This document shows, one piece after another, positions 14,430 to 17,098 of a DNA stretch of 17,098 bases; the first letter of the stretch is position 1; each line of letters opens with the position of its first letter. Origin of the DNA: Kiritimatiellales bacterium (GTDB lineage Bacteria > Verrucomicrobiota > Kiritimatiellia > Kiritimatiellales > Pontiellaceae); contig WFRA01000009.1 of assembly GCA_015486775.1 (NCBI GenBank), forward strand, positions 1-17,098, read 5' to 3'. The position numbers and the translations under genes were made by a program. The notes under the pieces were generated by a model that did not search any database, was not told the DNA's origin, and was given only the letters and a program-made list of their open reading frames with translations.

Positions 14430-15068
14430 TCAATAGGCGCATTCCACGGGAATCCACTTGGGCTTGTAGACCTTCAGGTTACCGAACCGAATATGGGATT
14501 GATAGACCCCAAAGCCGATGCGACCCGGCGCCTCTTTCGCCAACGGATTGGGATCGAGAAACTCCATGACCAGTTGCCCGTCAACCAGGATAAAGACGGT
14601 TTTTTCAATCATGCCGCATTGGATCCTGTACCGCCTCCCCGGCTCCAATTTGAACAGGGGCGTCATGGCCATGAAGACCTCGTCGCCTTCGATCCTTTCC
14701 ACGCCGGACTTGTTTTTCCACCAGCCGCCAAGGCCGGCCAGATAGCCGCTGTCCCAATGATTCTCTTCCTTGTTGAGCGTGGTGCCCCACCACCAGATAA
14801 TATCGTGGTCGGAGGGCGCGACCGTCTGTGCATCGAACTCCATGAACACATCGCCGAAAAACTGCTTCCGGCTGAAAAGCTGCCCATGCCTTAAGTCGGC
14901 ACCCTCTTTCCATTTCCCTTCGAGCACCCCGTCCTTGATCGACCACTCCGCGTTTCCGACTTCGATCCAATCGTTGGAAAGATGTTCGCCGGATGAGAAG
15001 TCCTCCTCAAGCAACAATTCGGATTCCTCGAAGTCGATCCTCTTCCCCAATATTTCCAGACACGCCAT
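14430..15068 (-). CDS. Concanavalin-like hypothetical protein (DUF1080/YesU-like)
   Basis: A 212-residue protein with no signal peptide, so probably cytoplasmic. The pattern EDFSSG...NDWIEVGNAEWSIKDGVLEG at the start, a tryptophan-rich centre (DHDIIWWWGTT, LGGWWKN), and the ending APGRIGFGVYQSHIRFGNLKVY fit the jelly-roll shape of DUF1080 or DUF1961 (YesU) proteins, which are tied to sugar metabolism. I cannot choose between them by eye. ATG 15068 follows a G-rich AAGGGGGGCGG ribosome site; the frame's further upstream codons overlap ald. It sits 22 bases after the ald stop as the last gene of that unit and converges with the ATPase gene, with no clear terminator in the 45-base gap. Confidence 0.6.
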   Translation of the reverse strand: MACLEILGKRIDFEESELLLEEDFSSGEHLSNDWIEVGNAEWSIKDGVLEGKWKEGADLRHGQLFSRKQFFGDVFMEFDAQTVAPSDHDIIWWWGTTLNKEENHWDSGYLAGLGGWWKNKSGVERIEGDEVFMAMTPLFKLEPGRRYRIQCGMIEKTVFILVDGQLVMEFLDPNPLAKEAPGRIGFGVYQSHIRFGNLKVYKPKWIPVECAY

Positions 15069-15090
15069 TTCCCGCCCCCCTTTTTCCTGC

Positions 15091-16188
15091 CTAATCCAGT
15101 GCATGGAACTCCATTCCATGGGCGTTGGCCACCGGCGCGCAGGTCACGTGACCGTTCAGCGTATTGACGCCAGAGCGCAGCTCGGGAATCTGTTCGAGCG
15201 CCCCCTCCAGCCCGAGGTTGGCGAGCTTGACGGCATAGGGTAGCGTCGAGTTGGTGAGCGCCTGCGTCGAGGTGCGCGCATAGGCCCCCGGCATGTTTGC
15301 CACGCAGTAGTGCAGAACATCCTCTTCCCAGTAAACCGGATCGTCGTGCGTCGTCGCGTGCGAGGTTTCGGCGCAACCGCCCTGGTCGATGGCGATGTCG
15401 ACAAAGACGGAGCCGGGCTTCATCTGCTTCAGGAAGCTGCGCTTGATCAGCTTGGGCGCCTTGGCGCCGGGGATCAGGACGGCGCCGATCAGCAGGTCCA
15501 CGCTCGACAGCCGTTCCAGCAGGGCGGCCTCGGTGGAGTAGATCGTGCGGATGGCGCCATGGGTGGAGGTGTCGATAAAGTGCATCTTTTCGATGTCCAC
15601 CTCCAGCAGGGTAACATTTGCGCCGATGCCGGCGGCCACGCGTGCGGCGTTGAGCCCGGCCGTGCCACCGCCGATCACCAGCACATCGCCGATCGGCACG
15701 CCGGGAATCCCGCCCAGCAGGATGCCCGAGCCACCGTAGGGCTTGGCCAGATAGTAGCTACCCATCAGGGTGCCCATGCGCCCGGCAATCTCGCTCATGG
15801 GTTCAAGCAGCGGCAGGCGGTTGCCCACCTGCACGGTCTCGTAGGCCACGCCGGCCACGCTGGCGGAGCAGAGCGCCCGGGTCAGCGGCTCGTTCGCCGC
15901 GAGGTGGAGGTAGGTGAAAAGGATGAGCCCGCTTCGGAAATATCCATATTCCGATGCGATCGGCTCCTTGACCTTGACGACCATCTCGGCGGCCCAGGCC
16001 TCGGCGGCGGAGGCCACCATCGTTGCGCCCGCCGAAACGTATTGATCGTCCGGGAACCCGCTTCCCTCCCCGGCTCTGGTCTCGACCAGCACCTCGTGCC
16101 CGGCGGAAACCAGCTGCTGCACACCGGATGGCGTGCAGGAGACCCTGTTTTCCTTCACCTTGATCTCTTTTGGAATCCCAATCTTCAT
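15091..16188 (-). CDS. ald: Alanine dehydrogenase
   Basis: NAD-dependent enzyme that interconverts alanine and pyruvate plus ammonia. The product has 365 residues (usual about 370). [17 protein letters not shown] with Arg15, Lys74 (VKVKEP) and His95 (TYLHLAA) form the substrate site, the Rossmann motif is [20 protein letters not shown] (about 173-192), and the catalytic aspartate is Asp268 in [14 protein letters not shown]. The frame is open far upstream, but the family start is MKIG at 16188, with AGGAAG before it. The ATG overlaps the upstream aminotransferase stop as ATGA (16185-16188), so the two genes are very likely coupled. Confidence 0.97.
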   Translation of the reverse strand: MKIGIPKEIKVKENRVSCTPSGVQQLVSAGHEVLVETRAGEGSGFPDDQYVSAGATMVASAAEAWAAEMVVKVKEPIASEYGYFRSGLILFTYLHLAANEPLTRALCSASVAGVAYETVQVGNRLPLLEPMSEIAGRMGTLMGSYYLAKPYGGSGILLGGIPGVPIGDVLVIGGGTAGLNAARVAAGIGANVTLLEVDIEKMHFIDTSTHGAIRTIYSTEAALLERLSSVDLLIGAVLIPGAKAPKLIKRSFLKQMKPGSVFVDIAIDQGGCAETSHATTHDDPVYWEEDVLHYCVANMPGAYARTSTQALTNSTLPYAVKLANLGLEGALEQIPELRSGVNTLNGHVTCAPVANAHGMEFHALD

Positions 16189-17098
16189 TTCCCGGCTTCC
16201 TGCTTCAGTTCCTTGATGCTTTCGAGCACAGCCTTGGCCATATATTTCACCTCGGCCATGGTCAGCGGATAGAGCGGCAGGTGGGTGTAGCAGCGATTGA
16301 ATGTTTCCTCGGTCTTTGGGCAGGTCTTGGCGATCTTCTTTGCATCGTAGCCATATTGCTCGAAGATGTTGAATTTGTAGAGCGGGCCGAAGTGGGTCAC
16401 TTCGGTAACGCCCTTTTCCTTCAGCTTTTTCTTCAAGGCCTGGCTGTCGGCACCGACACGCTTCGGATCGATGCGCAGCAGGAAGAGGTGGTGGCTGCCG
16501 TAGGTCTTTGCCGTGTCCGCCGGCGGAAGCAGGATGGCCTTCTCCTTGGCGAAAGCCTCGCGCAGATAGTCGGCGTGCTTTTTGCGCTTGGCGAGGATCT
16601 TGTCGAGACGTTTGACCTGGAGCCGGTAGCCGAGCGCCGCGATCTCCGTGGACGAATAGTTGCAAGGCACCTGCGGCTTGCCGAAGCGGTCAATCAGCGG
16701 CGAAATGTCATAGAGCCAGTTCTCGATGGTCCGGGTGAAATCCAACCCCAGGAAACGGCCAAGGGAAAACTGCTCCCCGAGGGGATCGTTCGAGACCAGC
16801 AGGCCGCCTTCGCCGAAGGAGTTGATGTTCTTCACCTCGTGCATGGAATAGCCGCCGAAGTGGCCGATGGTTCCAAGCGGCTTGCCCTTGTACATTGCGC
16901 CGAGTCCATGCGCGGCATCTTCGATCACATAGAGGTCGTGCTGCTTCGCCAGCTTCATGATCTTGGTCATGTCGCACGGGTAGCCGCCAATGTGGACCGG
17001 CATGATGACCCGGGTGCGCTTGGTGATCTTCCGAGCCACATCGGCGGGATCCATGTTGACCGTCCGGGGATCGATGTCGGCAAACACCAGCTTGGCAC
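16185..17098 (-). CDS. DegT/DnrJ/EryC1-family PLP aminotransferase (5' end outside window)
   Basis: Fold-type I PLP enzyme of the sugar aminotransferase family, usually acting on a keto-sugar nucleotide. The visible part has AKLVFADIDPRTVNMDP at the window edge (the frame stays open past it, so a start at GTG 17087 is unlikely), the PLP aspartate in VIEDAAHGLGAMYKGKPLG, and the Schiff-base lysine in MHEVKNINSFGEGG (codon 16830-16832). The C-terminal domain ends in HLPLYPLTMAEVKYM. Roughly 300 of about 380-400 residues are present. The substrate cannot be told, and the partner genes of a sugar pathway would lie upstream of the window. Confidence 0.92.
   Translation of the reverse strand, partial: AKLVFADIDPRTVNMDPADVARKITKRTRVIMPVHIGGYPCDMTKIMKLAKQHDLYVIEDAAHGLGAMYKGKPLGTIGHFGGYSMHEVKNINSFGEGGLLVSNDPLGEQFSLGRFLGLDFTRTIENWLYDISPLIDRFGKPQVPCNYSSTEIAALGYRLQVKRLDKILAKRKKHADYLREAFAKEKAILLPPADTAKTYGSHHLFLLRIDPKRVGADSQALKKKLKEKGVTEVTHFGPLYKFNIFEQYGYDAKKIAKTCPKTEETFNRCYTHLPLYPLTMAEVKYMAKAVLESIKELKQEAGK

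Noticed and set aside
16189..16665. Upstream extension of the alanine dehydrogenase frame
   Set aside because: It lies inside the aminotransferase gene; family start and ribosome site support ATG at 16188.

Overview
The window looks like a chromosome segment of a moderately GC-rich bacterium of the PVC superphylum, possibly Kiritimatiellota (Pontiella-like). This is an inference. It rests on a bacterial V-type ATPase operon in the order A-B-D-I-K (the order I know from chlamydiae and spirochaetes), next to a standard bacterial type II fatty-acid synthesis cluster, with many short palindromic or word-repeat elements between genes. No 16S gene or other decisive marker is present.

Layout. (1) Positions 1-4400, plus strand: the 3' half of a V-type ATPase operon, made of the last codons of subunit A, then B, D, I and K, closed by a strong intrinsic terminator. 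(2) Positions 4445-10412, minus strand: a fatty-acid/phospholipid cluster transcribed as yceD(DUF177)-rpmF-plsX-fabH-fabD-fabG-acpP-fabF, with tight spacing and one ATGA overlap. The acpP-fabF gap holds a hairpin, followed by a U-run, whose loop is complementary to the fabF Shine-Dalgarno sequence. (3) Positions 10557-11798, plus strand: serC, then tRNA-Arg(CCG) with its own promoter and terminator. (4) Positions 11800-14400: an accessory or decayed stretch downstream of the tRNA. It holds a 44-bp perfect palindrome, a probable decayed transposase, a DUF6788-type small gene with an operator-like repeat, a non-coding stretch with inverted repeats, and an AAA/DUF4143 ATPase gene. (5) Positions 14430-17098, minus strand: a three-gene unit of a DegT-type PLP aminotransferase (cut by the window edge), alanine dehydrogenase (overlapping by ATGA) and a concanavalin-like small protein.

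How it works together. The V-ATPase couples ATP to ion movement; the K subunit keeps residues that match the Na+ ligands of Enterococcus NtpK. The fab genes supply acyl-ACP, and PlsX passes acyl groups to phospholipid synthesis. The most interesting items are the acpP-fabF leader (possible terminator plus pseudoknot that hides the fabF ribosome site), the 44-bp palindrome at the edge of the decayed region, and the match between Shine-Dalgarno strength and subunit copy number in the ATPase operon. I see no CRISPR array, rRNA or intact transposase.
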